Positions 46,511-55,215 of a stretch of 64,000 nucleotides of DNA are shown one piece after another. Source of the DNA: Bosea sp. (in: a-proteobacteria) (GTDB lineage Bacteria > Pseudomonadota > Alphaproteobacteria > Rhizobiales > Beijerinckiaceae); the NCBI RefSeq assembly GCF_023953965.1, contig NZ_JAMLIX010000001.1, forward strand, positions 930,001 through 994,000. The letters are read 5' to 3'. A program made the position numbers and the translations under genes. The notes beneath the pieces were generated by a model. It was not told the DNA's origin. It made no database searches and worked only from the letters and a program-made list of their open reading frames with translations. Within the stretch, counting starts at the first letter, position 1, and each line of letters starts with the position of its first letter.

Positions 46511-48688
46511 ATGCGGCGAGATTTCGGCAGGCGCTTCCTGCACAGGACCGTGCTGGCACTGGGGCTCCTGGCGCCGAGCCTCGTCGCTGCCGCCGAATCC
46601 GCGCCCGTCACCTCGCCGCGCGTCACCGCGACCTTGCTGTCGAGCCGGGATACGGTCGCACCGGGCGAGCGCTTCGAGGTCGCGCTCGTCCAGAAGCTTT
46701 CGCCGCGCTGGCACAGCTACTGGCTGAACCCCGGCGATTCCGGCGAGCCGACCCAGATCCGGTGGGATCTGCCGGCCGGCGCCACCGCCGGCGAGATTCA
46801 GTGGCCGGCGCCGAAGGCGATCCGGGTCGAGCCGCTGGTCAATTTCGGCTTCGAGGGCACGGTGGTGCTGCCGGTCGAGATCACCGTCCCGGCCGATGCC
46901 AGGCCCGGCGACAGCTTTCCGCTGAAGGCCGAGGCGACCTGGCTCGTCTGCGAGAAGATCTGCATTCCCGAGGAAGGCTCCTTCTCGCTCGATCTCACCG
47001 TCGGCGCCGCGAGCGTGGCCGACGCGGACGCCACGGCGCGGATCGAGGCGGCGATCGCGGCGCTGCCCAGGCCCGCTTCCTTCCGCGGCAGGCTCGGCGA
47101 CGATGCGGGCAAGCTCGCACTCGCCTTGCCCGGCCTGCCGGCGGGCGTGACCGAGCCGCGCTTCTTCCCCGTCTCCGACACGCTGATCGAGCATGCGGCT
47201 GAGCAGCCCTTCACGCCCGGCGAGACGCCCAGCCTGACGCTGACGCGCGCGAGCGCCTTCAAGCTGGCGGAACCCACGCTATCCGGCGTGCTGACCTTCA
47301 CCGAGGCGGGTACGCGCAAGGCCGTCACGCTCGTCGCCGATGCCGATCCCGCCCTGGTCGCGGCATCCGGAGCGGCGGCGGAGACCCGCCCGGCGGTGGT
47401 GCCGATCCCGATGCCGGTCGAGGGGGCGGACCTGACTCTCTGGGCGGCGCTCGTCTTCGCCTTCGCCGGGGGGCTGATCCTCAACCTGATGCCCTGCGTC
47501 CTGCCGGTGCTGTTCATCAAGGCGCTCGGCTTCGCGCAGGTCGCGCATCGCAGCCGCGCCGAGGTCCGCGAGCAGGGCCTGATCTTCCTCGGCGGCGTGC
47601 TTACGACCTTCACGGCGCTGGCCGGGGCGGTGATAGCGCTCGGCCAGCTCGGCAGCGGCGTCGGCTGGGGGTTCCAGTTGCAGTCGCCGCCGCTCGTCAT
47701 CGCGCTTGCGGTGGTGATGGTGCTGATCGGGCTCAACCTGCTGGGCGCCTTCGAGATCGGCACCGGGGCGACGGGGCTCGGCAACGGCCTCGCGAGCCGC
47801 GGCGGTCGCTTCGGCGCCTTCATGACCGGCATGCTCGCGGTGGTGGTGGCCACGCCCTGCACGGCGCCCTTCATGGGGGCGGCGATGGGCTATGCGGTGA
47901 CGCAGGCGCCTGCGGTCGCGCTCCCGGTCTTCCTGGCGCTGGCGCTCGGCTTCGCGCTGCCGGTGGTCGCGCTCTCCTTCGCGCCCGGCCTGCTCAGGCT
48001 CCTGCCGAAGCCCGGCCGCTGGATGCTGGTGCTGAAGCAGGCCTTCGCCTTCCCGATGTTCGCGACCGCGATCTGGCTGATCTGGGTCGCCTCGGTCCAG
48101 AGCGGGCCGCAGGGCGTGCTCGCCGCGCTCGTCGCGGTGCTGGCGGCGGGCTTTGCGGTCTGGCTTATCGGCGTGACGCGCGGGAGCCTGCCGCGCCGCC
48201 TGATCGGCTCGGCGGTCGCCGCGCTCGTCGTGCTCGGCGCCGGCTGGTTCACCGTGCAGAACGCCGTTCCCGGCGTGGCCAGCGAGGCGCGGGCCGGCGA
48301 GACGGAAGCCTGGTCGCCCGAGCGCGTCGCCGCATTGCAGGCTGAGGGCAAGCCGGTCTTCGTCAACTTCACCGCTGCCTGGTGCATCACCTGCCTGGCG
48401 AACGAGCGCGTCGCGCTCTCCCGGCAGGAGGTGAAGGAGGCCTTCGCCCGGCTCGGCGTCGCCTATCTCAAGGCCGACTGGACCAATCGCGACGCCCGGA
48501 TCGCGCAGGCGCTCAGCGGTCAGGGCCGCGCCGGCGTGCCGCTCTATCTGTTCTATCCCGGCCGCAGGCAGGCGCCGCCCGAGACCCTGCCGCAGATCCT
48601 GAGCGTCGATACGCTCATCGCGGCGGCCGAACGCGCGGCGGGAACGCCTATTGCGAGCGCGGACCGAGATCGCGCGGGGCGGCGTTGA
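46511..48688 (+). CDS. dsbD: Thiol:disulfide interchange protein DsbD family
   Basis: The 725-residue protein carries reducing power across the inner membrane. It has a signal peptide (about 1-27), a periplasmic N-terminal domain with LVCEKICIPEEG (Cys pair) and an eight-helix central domain. The central domain has redox Cys in NLMPCVLPVLF and ATPCTAPFMG. The C-terminal thioredoxin domain has AAWCITCLANE (Cys625, Cys628). The N-terminal domain resembles the ScsB-like DsbD type. In-frame ATGs at 46424 and 46490 are possible. Its last 41 bases overlap the convergent LpoA-like gene. Confidence 0.93.
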   Translation: MRRDFGRRFLHRTVLALGLLAPSLVAAAESAPVTSPRVTATLLSSRDTVAPGERFEVALVQKLSPRWHSYWLNPGDSGEPTQIRWDLPAGATAGEIQWPAPKAIRVEPLVNFGFEGTVVLPVEITVPADARPGDSFPLKAEATWLVCEKICIPEEGSFSLDLTVGAASVADADATARIEAAIAALPRPASFRGRLGDDAGKLALALPGLPAGVTEPRFFPVSDTLIEHAAEQPFTPGETPSLTLTRASAFKLAEPTLSGVLTFTEAGTRKAVTLVADADPALVAASGAAAETRPAVVPIPMPVEGADLTLWAALVFAFAGGLILNLMPCVLPVLFIKALGFAQVAHRSRAEVREQGLIFLGGVLTTFTALAGAVIALGQLGSGVGWGFQLQSPPLVIALAVVMVLIGLNLLGAFEIGTGATGLGNGLASRGGRFGAFMTGMLAVVVATPCTAPFMGAAMGYAVTQAPAVALPVFLALALGFALPVVALSFAPGLLRLLPKPGRWMLVLKQAFAFPMFATAIWLIWVASVQSGPQGVLAALVAVLAAGFAVWLIGVTRGSLPRRLIGSAVAALVVLGAGWFTVQNAVPGVASEARAGETEAWSPERVAALQAEGKPVFVNFTAAWCITCLANERVALSRQEVKEAFARLGVAYLKADWTNRDARIAQALSGQGRAGVPLYLFYPGRRQAPPETLPQILSVDTLIAAAERAAGTPIASADRDRAGRR

Positions 48689-49859
48689 CCGTGACGATCT
48701 GGCCGTTGCGCAGCTCGAGCACCGCGAGCCCGCGCTCGACCCGCCCGTCCGGGCGGAAGCGGAAGACGCCGTCCGCCCCGGCGAAGCCCGAGGCATTGGT
48801 CAGCACGGCTTCCGAGAAGCGCTGCGACCCTTGCGTGCGCGCCAGCGCCGCCGCCAGCGAGACCGCGTCGTAGGAGAGCGTCGCGGTGCGGGTCGGCGCG
48901 CTGTTGAAGCGCTGCTGGTAGCGCCCGGCGAAGGCATTGAAGCCGGCGGTGTCGGGCGAGGCGAACCAGCCGCCCTGGATCGCCGGCACGCGCGCGATGC
49001 CGGCGTCGTTCCAGACGCCGGTGCCGAGCGGCTTGACCTTCGACGGGTTGTAGCCGGCCTCCTGGAGGAGCTGGCCGAGCGTCGGCATCGTATCGGCGGC
49101 GGCCGGGACGAACAGCGCGTCCGCCTGCTGGAGCGAGGGCATCAGCCGCTGGATCGCCGCCTTCATCGCGGCGGGATCGGCCCCGAAGCGCTCGATCGCC
49201 GCGACGCGCTGGCCGCGATCGGCGACGGACTGCTGGAAGGCGGCCTCGACGACCTTGCCATAGGCGGTGTCGGGAACGAGCGCGGCGAAGGATTTGCGGC
49301 CCTGCTGGGCGGCATAGGCGATGACGCGCTCGACATCGTTCTCGGGCGGGAAGGAGAGCAGGTAGACGCCGCGCGCGGCGACGTTGGAATCGCTGGAGAA
49401 GGCGATGACCGGGCGGCCCGCGCCGCGCGCGACCTGCCCCGCCGCCTGGACGGAGGGCGCGAAGAGCGGGCCGATGATCAGCTCCGCCCCTTCCGACAAC
49501 GCCTCCTGCGCGGCGGCGCGGGCGCCCTCGGGCGTGCCGCGGTCGTCCTTGAGGAGCAGCGTCAGGTCGGCGTTGGGGAATTCGGCGAGCGCCATCTCGG
49601 CGGCGTTCTTCAGCGAATTGCCGACGACCGCGCCCTGGCCTTCGGCCGTCAGCGGCAGCACGAGCCCGACCCGGACCTTGCCGGCGCCGATGGTCTGGCC
49701 GCTCGGCGCGGCGCCGCCGCCGGGGGCGGGCGCGCCCGAATCGAAGCCCGGCAGGCCCGAGGTGCCGCCGCCGCAGGCGGAAAGCGCGAGCGGCAGCAGG
49801 AGCGCCAGCGCGCGTGCCTTGAACCGCAGGGTCGGTGCGAGATGCCGAGGATGCAACAC
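48648..49859 (-). CDS. Penicillin-binding-protein activator, LpoA-like lipoprotein
   Basis: The 403-residue protein has a lipoprotein signal ending LALSAC (Cys29), a Gly/Pro linker and then a type I periplasmic-binding-protein fold. That fold includes VRVGLVLPLTAEGQGAVVGNSLKNAAEMAL, IIGPLFAPSVQAAGQVA and FGADPAAMKAAIQRLMPSLQQADALF. In gammaproteobacteria the related LpoA activates PBP1A. Divergent rsmI and then yraN reproduce the LpoA neighbourhood of E. coli. An amino-acid-binding role is possible but less likely given that context. Confidence 0.88.
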   Translation of the reverse strand: MLHPRHLAPTLRFKARALALLLPLALSACGGGTSGLPGFDSGAPAPGGGAAPSGQTIGAGKVRVGLVLPLTAEGQGAVVGNSLKNAAEMALAEFPNADLTLLLKDDRGTPEGARAAAQEALSEGAELIIGPLFAPSVQAAGQVARGAGRPVIAFSSDSNVAARGVYLLSFPPENDVERVIAYAAQQGRKSFAALVPDTAYGKVVEAAFQQSVADRGQRVAAIERFGADPAAMKAAIQRLMPSLQQADALFVPAAADTMPTLGQLLQEAGYNPSKVKPLGTGVWNDAGIARVPAIQGGWFASPDTAGFNAFAGRYQQRFNSAPTRTATLSYDAVSLAAALARTQGSQRFSEAVLTNASGFAGADGVFRFRPDGRVERGLAVLELRNGQIVTVNAAPRDLGPRSQ

Positions 49860-50041
49860 GGGCGCTTCTCCAGTCGTGGCGGGCCGGCGACCCGCCCGGC
49901 GACGGATCCGTTGGAACGGTTGAGCCCCCCGAACCTGTCGTGCCAGTCCGGAAGCCTATTTTCAAGTTGTTAACTATGGGTTGCAGGGGTAAGGCCGCGC
50001 CCGCCATGGCGCCGGCCGCGCGGCTGTGGCAGCGTGGCGCG

Positions 50042-50950
50042 ATGTCGACCGATGCCGCCGCCCGCCCGTCCAGCTACACCGCCTTCGGCCTGCGAGCCGA
50101 GGCCGAGCCGCTGGCGCCGGGGCTGCACATCGTCGCGACGCCGATCGGCAACCTGCGCGACATCTCGTTTCGGGCGCTGGCGACGCTCGCCGCCGCCGAC
50201 GCGATCCTGGCCGAGGATACCCGCACCTCGAAGGTGCTGCTGGCGCATTACGGCATCTCGACGCCGCTGATGCCCTATCACGAGCACAACGCCGCGCAGA
50301 TGCGGCCGAAGGTGCTGGCGAAGCTGCGCGCCGGCGGCAAACTCGCCCTGATCTCGGACGCCGGCACGCCGCTGGTCTCCGATCCCGGCTACAAGCTCGT
50401 CGCGGAGCTGGTGGCGGAAGGGCTGCCGGTCACCGGCATTCCCGGCCCCTCGGCCGTGCTCGCCGCGCTGGTGCTGGCGGGCTTGCCGACGGACCGATTC
50501 TTCTTCGAGGGCTTCCTGCCGCCGAAAGCGGCGGCTCGCCGCAGCCGGCTGACCGAACTTGCCGCCATTCCCGGCACGCTCGTCTTCTTCGAATCGCCGC
50601 GGCGGCTCGCCGGCATGCTGGCCGACGCCGCGGCCGTCCTCGGGACGCGCCCCGGCGCGGTCGCGCGCGAGCTCACCAAGCTCCACGAGACGGTCCGGCG
50701 CGGCACGCTCAGTGAGCTCGCCGCCCATTACGACAGCGGGGAGGAGGCGCGCGGCGAGATCGTCGTGATCATCGGCCCGCCGGGCGCCGAGGAGCTGCTG
50801 CCGGCCGGCGAGGCGATCGACGCGCGGCTCGGCACCGCTCTGGCGAAGCTCTCGCTGAAGGAGGCGGTGGCGCAGGTCGCGGCCGAGACCGGCCAGCCGC
50901 GCCGCAAGGTCTATGCGCGGGCGCTCGAGCTCACCCGCGGCGATCCGTGA
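50042..50950 (+). CDS. rsmI: 16S rRNA (cytidine(1402)-2'-O)-methyltransferase
   Basis: The 302-residue SAM-dependent enzyme modifies C1402 of 16S rRNA. The tetrapyrrole-methylase fold shows HIVATPIGNLRDISFRALAT, LAEDTRTSKVLLAHYGI, ALISDAGTPLVSDPGYKLV and GIPGPSAVLAALVLAGLPTDRF. ATG 50042 (MSTDAAARPS) is chosen over in-frame upstream starts that lie in the lpo-rsmI promoter region. Its stop overlaps yraN. Confidence 0.96.
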   Translation: MSTDAAARPSSYTAFGLRAEAEPLAPGLHIVATPIGNLRDISFRALATLAAADAILAEDTRTSKVLLAHYGISTPLMPYHEHNAAQMRPKVLAKLRAGGKLALISDAGTPLVSDPGYKLVAELVAEGLPVTGIPGPSAVLAALVLAGLPTDRFFFEGFLPPKAAARRSRLTELAAIPGTLVFFESPRRLAGMLADAAAVLGTRPGAVARELTKLHETVRRGTLSELAAHYDSGEEARGEIVVIIGPPGAEELLPAGEAIDARLGTALAKLSLKEAVAQVAAETGQPRRKVYARALELTRGDP

Positions 50951-51330
50951 GCGATCCACAGCAGCGCGGCCGCAAGGCGCGGCGCTCCGGCCTCAGCGGA
51001 CGCCGGGCCGAATGGCTCGCCATCCTCTGGCTTTGCGCCAAGGGCTATCGCCTGCTGGAGCGGCGCTTCGGCGGCAAGGGCGGCGAGATCGACCTCGTGA
51101 TGAAGCGCGGCCGCACCATCGCCTTCGTCGAGGTCAAGGCGCGCGCCCGGCTCGACGATGCCCTCATCGCGATCACGCCGGAGAAGCGGCGCCTGATCGA
51201 GCGGCGCGTGCGGCACTGGCTCGCCCGCAATCCCTGGGCCACCGGCCATTACCTGCGCTTCGACGCGGTGTTCCTGGCGCCCTGGCGCCGGCCGCGCCAT
51301 GTCCCGGCCGCCTTCGCGCTCGTGCTGTGA
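50947..51330 (+). CDS. YraN family protein (UPF0102)
   Basis: The 127-residue protein has a predicted restriction-endonuclease-like fold with GGKGGEIDLVMKRGRTIAFVEVKARA, the acidic and Lys residues typical of such nucleases. The family sits beside rsmI in many genomes; its role is unproven. The start is a GTG overlapping the rsmI stop (GTGA). Confidence 0.94.
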   Translation: MSDPQQRGRKARRSGLSGRRAEWLAILWLCAKGYRLLERRFGGKGGEIDLVMKRGRTIAFVEVKARARLDDALIAITPEKRRLIERRVRHWLARNPWATGHYLRFDAVFLAPWRRPRHVPAAFALVL

Positions 51331-51390
51331 CCCCCTTGCGGGGAGGCCGCCCGCCGACCGATAAGAACCGCCTGCAACAGGAAGCCTGCC

Positions 51391-52338
51391 ATGAGCCTCA
51401 ACGTCGCCATCCAGATGGACCCGATCGAGCGCATCCGGATCGCCGGGGATACCGGCTTCGCCCTGATGCTGGAAGCGCAGGCGCGCGGCCACACGCTCTA
51501 CACCTACACGCCCGACAAGCTCTCGATGCAGGACGGCAAGGTCAGCGCACCGATGCGCCCGGTCACGGTGCGCGACGTCGAGGGCGATCATTTCAGCGCC
51601 GGCACCGAAGAAAAGATCGACCTCTCGACGCTCGATGTCGTGCTGCTCAGGCAAGACCCGCCCTTCGACATGGCCTATGTCACGACGACGCACATGCTGG
51701 AGCGCATCCACCCGAAGACGCTGGTGGTGAACGACCCGGCCTCGGTGCGCAACGCGCCCGAGAAGATCCTCGTCACGCATTTCCCCGAGCTGATGCCGCC
51801 GACCCTGATCTCGCGCGACAAGGCGGAGATCGAGGCCTTCCGCGACGCGCATGGCGAGATCGTGATGAAGCCGCTCTACGGCCATGGCGGCGCGACCGTG
51901 TTCAAGACGAGCCGCACCGACCCGAATTTCGGCTCGCTCTTCGACCTGTTCAGCAACCTCTTTCGCGAGCCGTGGGTGGTGCAGGGCTTCATTAAGGAGA
52001 TCAGCGAGGGCGACAAGCGCATCATCCTGATCGACGGGAAGGCGGCGGGCGCGGTCAACCGCGTGCCGGCGGTGGGCGACCTGCGCGCCAACATGGTGCG
52101 CGGCGGCGCGGCGCGCCCGACCGACCTGTCGAAGCAGGAGCTCGCGATCTGCGAGGCGATCGGCCCGACCTTGCGCGAGCGCGGCCTCCTGCTCGTCGGG
52201 ATCGACGTGATCCACGGGAAGCTCACCGAGATCAACGTCACGGCGCCGACCGGCGTGCGCGCGATCAAAAACCTCGGCGGGCCGGATCTGGCGGCGCAGC
52301 TGTTCGACGTGATCGAGGCGAAGCGGGGCAGTCGCTGA
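51391..52338 (+). CDS. gshB: Glutathione synthase
   Basis: The 315-residue ATP-grasp enzyme joins gamma-glutamylcysteine to glycine. Its N-terminal domain has LNVAIQMDPIERIRIAGDT and LRQDPPFDMAYVTTTHMLE. The ATP-grasp part has VMKPLYGHGGATVFK, WVVQGFIKEISEGDKRIILIDG and LLVGIDVIHGKLTEINVTAPTG. It lies 60 bp after yraN, as in many proteobacteria, and converges on the MoeB-like gene with 9 bp between stops. Confidence 0.97.
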   Translation: MSLNVAIQMDPIERIRIAGDTGFALMLEAQARGHTLYTYTPDKLSMQDGKVSAPMRPVTVRDVEGDHFSAGTEEKIDLSTLDVVLLRQDPPFDMAYVTTTHMLERIHPKTLVVNDPASVRNAPEKILVTHFPELMPPTLISRDKAEIEAFRDAHGEIVMKPLYGHGGATVFKTSRTDPNFGSLFDLFSNLFREPWVVQGFIKEISEGDKRIILIDGKAAGAVNRVPAVGDLRANMVRGGAARPTDLSKQELAICEAIGPTLRERGLLLVGIDVIHGKLTEINVTAPTGVRAIKNLGGPDLAAQLFDVIEAKRGSR

Positions 52339-52347
52339 TAGGCGCCC

Positions 52348-53124
52348 CTACTGCCCCGATCCATTCAACGGATTGGCCTCGTCCCAGCCATAGCGCAGCG
52401 TCTCGAAGCGCATCGTCAGCGCATCGAGCAGCAGGAGCTTGCCGACCAGCGGCTCGCCGAAGCCGGTGACGGCGCGCACCACTTCGAGCGCCATCAGCGC
52501 GCCGATCACGCCCGGCAGCGCGCCGAGCACGCCGGCCTCGGCGCAGGTCGGGATCGCGCCGGGCGGCGGCGCTTCGGGGAAGAGGCAGCGCCAGGTCGGG
52601 TTCGGCCGCCCGTCGGCTGCGACCTCATGGGCGCGGATCGTGGTGAGCGTGCCGTCGAAGCGGCCGAGCGCGCCCATCACCACCGGCTTCTGCTCATGGA
52701 AGCAGGCGTCGGAGACGGCGTAGCGCGTCGCGAAATTGTCGGAGCCTTCCGCCACCACGTCGTAGAAGGCGATCAGCGCGCGGGCATTGTGCGGATCGAG
52801 CCTGGTGACGTGCTCCTCGACCACGACGTTCGGGTTGAGGCCACGCACGAAGCGTGCGGCGACCACCGCCTTGTGCGCGCCGATATCGGCGGTGGTGAAG
52901 ATTGTCTGGCGCTGCAGATTGGAGAGCGAGACGACGTCGTCGTCGACGATGCCGATCTTGCCGATGCCGGCGGCGGCCAGATACTGGATCAGCGGCGCGC
53001 CGAGCCCGCCCGCCCCGACCACGAGCACGCGGGCGTTCTTCAGCCGCTGCTGGCCCGGCCCGCCGATCTCGGGCAGGACGATGTGGCGCGCATAGCGCTC
53101 GATCTCGTCGTCGTTCAGCATCAT
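52348..53124 (-). CDS. HesA/MoeB/ThiF family adenylyltransferase
   Basis: The 258-residue protein has an E1-like fold: ERYARHIVLPEIGGPGQQRL, VLVVGAGGLGAPLIQYLAAAGIG (Rossmann), DDDVVSLSNLQRQ and EGSDNFATRY. The catalytic-type Cys is in PTCAEAGVLG. E. coli MoeB binds zinc through two CxxC pairs; here the first is reduced to one Cys (WRCLF) and the C-terminal pair is absent. It could adenylate MoaD, ThiS or another ubiquitin-like protein. No such partner is in the window. Confidence 0.9.
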   Translation of the reverse strand: MMLNDDEIERYARHIVLPEIGGPGQQRLKNARVLVVGAGGLGAPLIQYLAAAGIGKIGIVDDDVVSLSNLQRQTIFTTADIGAHKAVVAARFVRGLNPNVVVEEHVTRLDPHNARALIAFYDVVAEGSDNFATRYAVSDACFHEQKPVVMGALGRFDGTLTTIRAHEVAADGRPNPTWRCLFPEAPPPGAIPTCAEAGVLGALPGVIGALMALEVVRAVTGFGEPLVGKLLLLDALTMRFETLRYGWDEANPLNGSGQ

Positions 53125-53225
53125 GGACGACAGCCTAGAGCATTACGGCGATGATCGCACCTGGCCCGGCTTGGCCACACCGTTCCGTCATGCCATCGTG
53201 CCGCCCCCTGTCGAGGACGAGCGAC

Positions 53226-53636
53226 GTGCCCGAGAATCCCGATTTCGAGGCGCTGTTTCACGCCGCCGCCGCGATCCAGCCCAGAGCCTATGCGCCCTAT
53301 TCGCATTTCCGGGTCGGGGCGGCGCTGATGGCCGGGGACGGCTCGGTCCACGCAGGCTGCAATGTCGAGAACGCCGCCTATCCGGTCGGCACCTGCGCCG
53401 AGGCCGCGGCGATCGCGGCGATGATCGGCGCCGGGCACCGGACGATCCGCGCCGTGCTGGTCTATGGCGAGGGGGCGCAGCCGGTGACGCCCTGCGGCGC
53501 CTGCCGCCAGCGCCTGCGCGAATTCGCGAGCCCCGGCACGCCGGTCGCGGTCGCGGGCCCTGAGGGCATCCGCGCGCGCTTCACCCTGGAGGAGCTGTTG
53601 CCAGCTTCCTTCGGACCGGCCAACTTGCCGCGGTGA
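53226..53636 (+). CDS. cdd: Cytidine deaminase
   Basis: The 136-residue zinc enzyme deaminates cytidine and deoxycytidine. The zinc and catalytic motifs are CAEAAAI and PCGACRQRL; PYSHFRVGAAL and GCNVENAAYPVG are family landmarks. The GTG at 53226 follows gagg at 53213-53216; in-frame upstream starts at 53151 or 53190 would add residues unlike the family. It begins the nucleoside-salvage run cdd-pnp-deoC-deoA. Confidence 0.95.
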   Translation: MPENPDFEALFHAAAAIQPRAYAPYSHFRVGAALMAGDGSVHAGCNVENAAYPVGTCAEAAAIAAMIGAGHRTIRAVLVYGEGAQPVTPCGACRQRLREFASPGTPVAVAGPEGIRARFTLEELLPASFGPANLPR

Positions 53637-53670
53637 TCCGGGCTTTTCCGCGGCCGGAAGGGAGCATGCG

Positions 53671-54480
53671 ATGGCGGCCGATCCGGCCTTCGACGAGGTG
53701 GCGTCCATCCTGGCCGGGCATGGCGTCGGCGCGATCGATTGCGCGATCGTGCTGGGCACCGGCCTCGGCACCGTCGCGGAGGATATCCAGGACGCGGTGC
53801 GCATCCCCTATTTCGCGCTGCCCGGCTTTCCGCGCGGCGAGGTCTCCGGCCATGCCCGCGAACTCCGCTACGGCACGCTTCATGGCCGCAAGGTGCTGAT
53901 CTACCAGGGCCGCGCCCATTACTACGAGACCGGCGACCCGGCGGCGATGCGCGTGCCGCTCGGCGTGCTCACCGCCTTCGGCTCGCCGCCTTTGATCCTG
54001 ACCAACGCGGCGGGCTCGCTCTGCGCCGAGATGCGGCCGGGCAGCCTCGCCCTGATCACCGACCACATCAACCTGAACGGCCCCAACCCGCTCGTCGGCG
54101 ACACGGGCGACGGCCGCTTCGTGCCGATGGTCGACGCCTATGACCCGCATCTGCGCGGCAGGCTGCAGCGCGCCGCCCGGACGGCGGCGGTGTCGCTCGG
54201 CGAGGGCGTCTACATGTGGTTCTCGGGGCCGAGCTTCGAGACGCCGGCCGAGATCCGCATGGCCAAACTCCTCGGCGCCGATCTGGTCGGCATGTCGACC
54301 GTGCCCGAGACCATCCTGGCGCGGCGCTGCGGCCTGCGCGTCGCCGGGCTCTCCATCGTCACCAACATGGGCGCGGGGCTCAATGGCGGCGCGCCGCACC
54401 ATGCCGAGACGCGCGATGTCGCCGCGCTCGCGGCGGGCGCATTGCGGCGCCTGCTGCGTGCCTTCCTGTCGGAGCTGTGA
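53671..54480 (+). CDS. Purine-nucleoside phosphorylase (class II type)
   Basis: The 269-residue enzyme splits purine nucleosides with phosphate. It shows IVLGTGLGTVAEDI, FPRGEVSGHARELRYG, YQGRAHYYETGD, LTNAAGSL and GPSFETPAEIRMAKLLGADLVGMSTVPE, all typical of trimeric PunA/XapA-type enzymes. deoC starts 3 bases after its stop. The exact purine preference cannot be told. Confidence 0.95.
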   Translation: MAADPAFDEVASILAGHGVGAIDCAIVLGTGLGTVAEDIQDAVRIPYFALPGFPRGEVSGHARELRYGTLHGRKVLIYQGRAHYYETGDPAAMRVPLGVLTAFGSPPLILTNAAGSLCAEMRPGSLALITDHINLNGPNPLVGDTGDGRFVPMVDAYDPHLRGRLQRAARTAAVSLGEGVYMWFSGPSFETPAEIRMAKLLGADLVGMSTVPETILARRCGLRVAGLSIVTNMGAGLNGGAPHHAETRDVAALAAGALRRLLRAFLSEL

Positions 54481-54483
54481 ACC

Positions 54484-55215
54484 ATGACCGATGCCGCTTT
54501 CGCCCGGCGGGCGCTTTCCCTGCTCGACCTGACCGATCTCGCCGACGACGCCACGGAAGAGGGGGCGCGCGATCTCTGCCGGCGCGCCGTCTCAGGGCCG
54601 GTGCCGGTCGCGGCGGTCTGCCTGTGGCCGCAATTCGTCGCTACGGCGCGGGCCGCGCTCGGCGACGGTCCGGTCAGCATCGCGACCGTGGTCAATTTCC
54701 CCGATGGCGACACGCCGATCGCACCCGCGATGCGCGAGACGGAAAGCGCGCTCGAGGCCGGCGCCGACGAGATCGACCTCGTCCTGCCCTGGCGGGCCGT
54801 GCTCGCCGGCCAGACCACGGCGGCGACCGCGATGATCCGCAACGTCAAGACGCTCTGCGACGAGCGGCCGCTGAAAGTGATCCTCGAAACCGGCGAATAT
54901 CCGAATCTCGACAAGGTCAGGACAGCAGCCGAGCTCGCCGTCGCGGCCGGCGCCGATTTCATCAAGACCTCGACCGGCAAGACGGAGCATTCCGCCAGCA
55001 TCCCGGCGGTCCGCACCATGCTCGGCGTCATCGCGGCCACAGCGCACCCGGTGGGCTTGAAGCCGTCCGGCGGCATCCGCACGCTGGCCGACGCCAAGAG
55101 CTATCTCGACCTCACCGACGCGATCATGGGGCCGGACTGGGCGACGCCGGCGACCTTCCGCTTCGGCGCGAGCGGGCTCTATGACGCGCTCGTCGCGGCG
55201 ATCGCGAGCGATTGA
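54484..55215 (+). CDS. deoC: Deoxyribose-phosphate aldolase
   Basis: The 243-residue TIM-barrel class I aldolase cleaves deoxyribose-5-phosphate to glyceraldehyde-3-phosphate and acetaldehyde. The Schiff-base Lys161 is in DFIKTSTGK; the proton-relay Lys is in VGLKPSGGIRT, and the Asp in DEIDLVLPW. It processes sugar released by the two flanking phosphorylases. Its stop overlaps the deoA start by one base. Confidence 0.96.
   Translation: MTDAAFARRALSLLDLTDLADDATEEGARDLCRRAVSGPVPVAAVCLWPQFVATARAALGDGPVSIATVVNFPDGDTPIAPAMRETESALEAGADEIDLVLPWRAVLAGQTTAATAMIRNVKTLCDERPLKVILETGEYPNLDKVRTAAELAVAAGADFIKTSTGKTEHSASIPAVRTMLGVIAATAHPVGLKPSGGIRTLADAKSYLDLTDAIMGPDWATPATFRFGASGLYDALVAAIASD

Noticed and set aside
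53151..53225. N-terminal extension of cytidine deaminase
   Set aside because: The extra residues are Pro/Ser/Arg-rich and absent from the family; GTG 53226 has a well-placed gagg.
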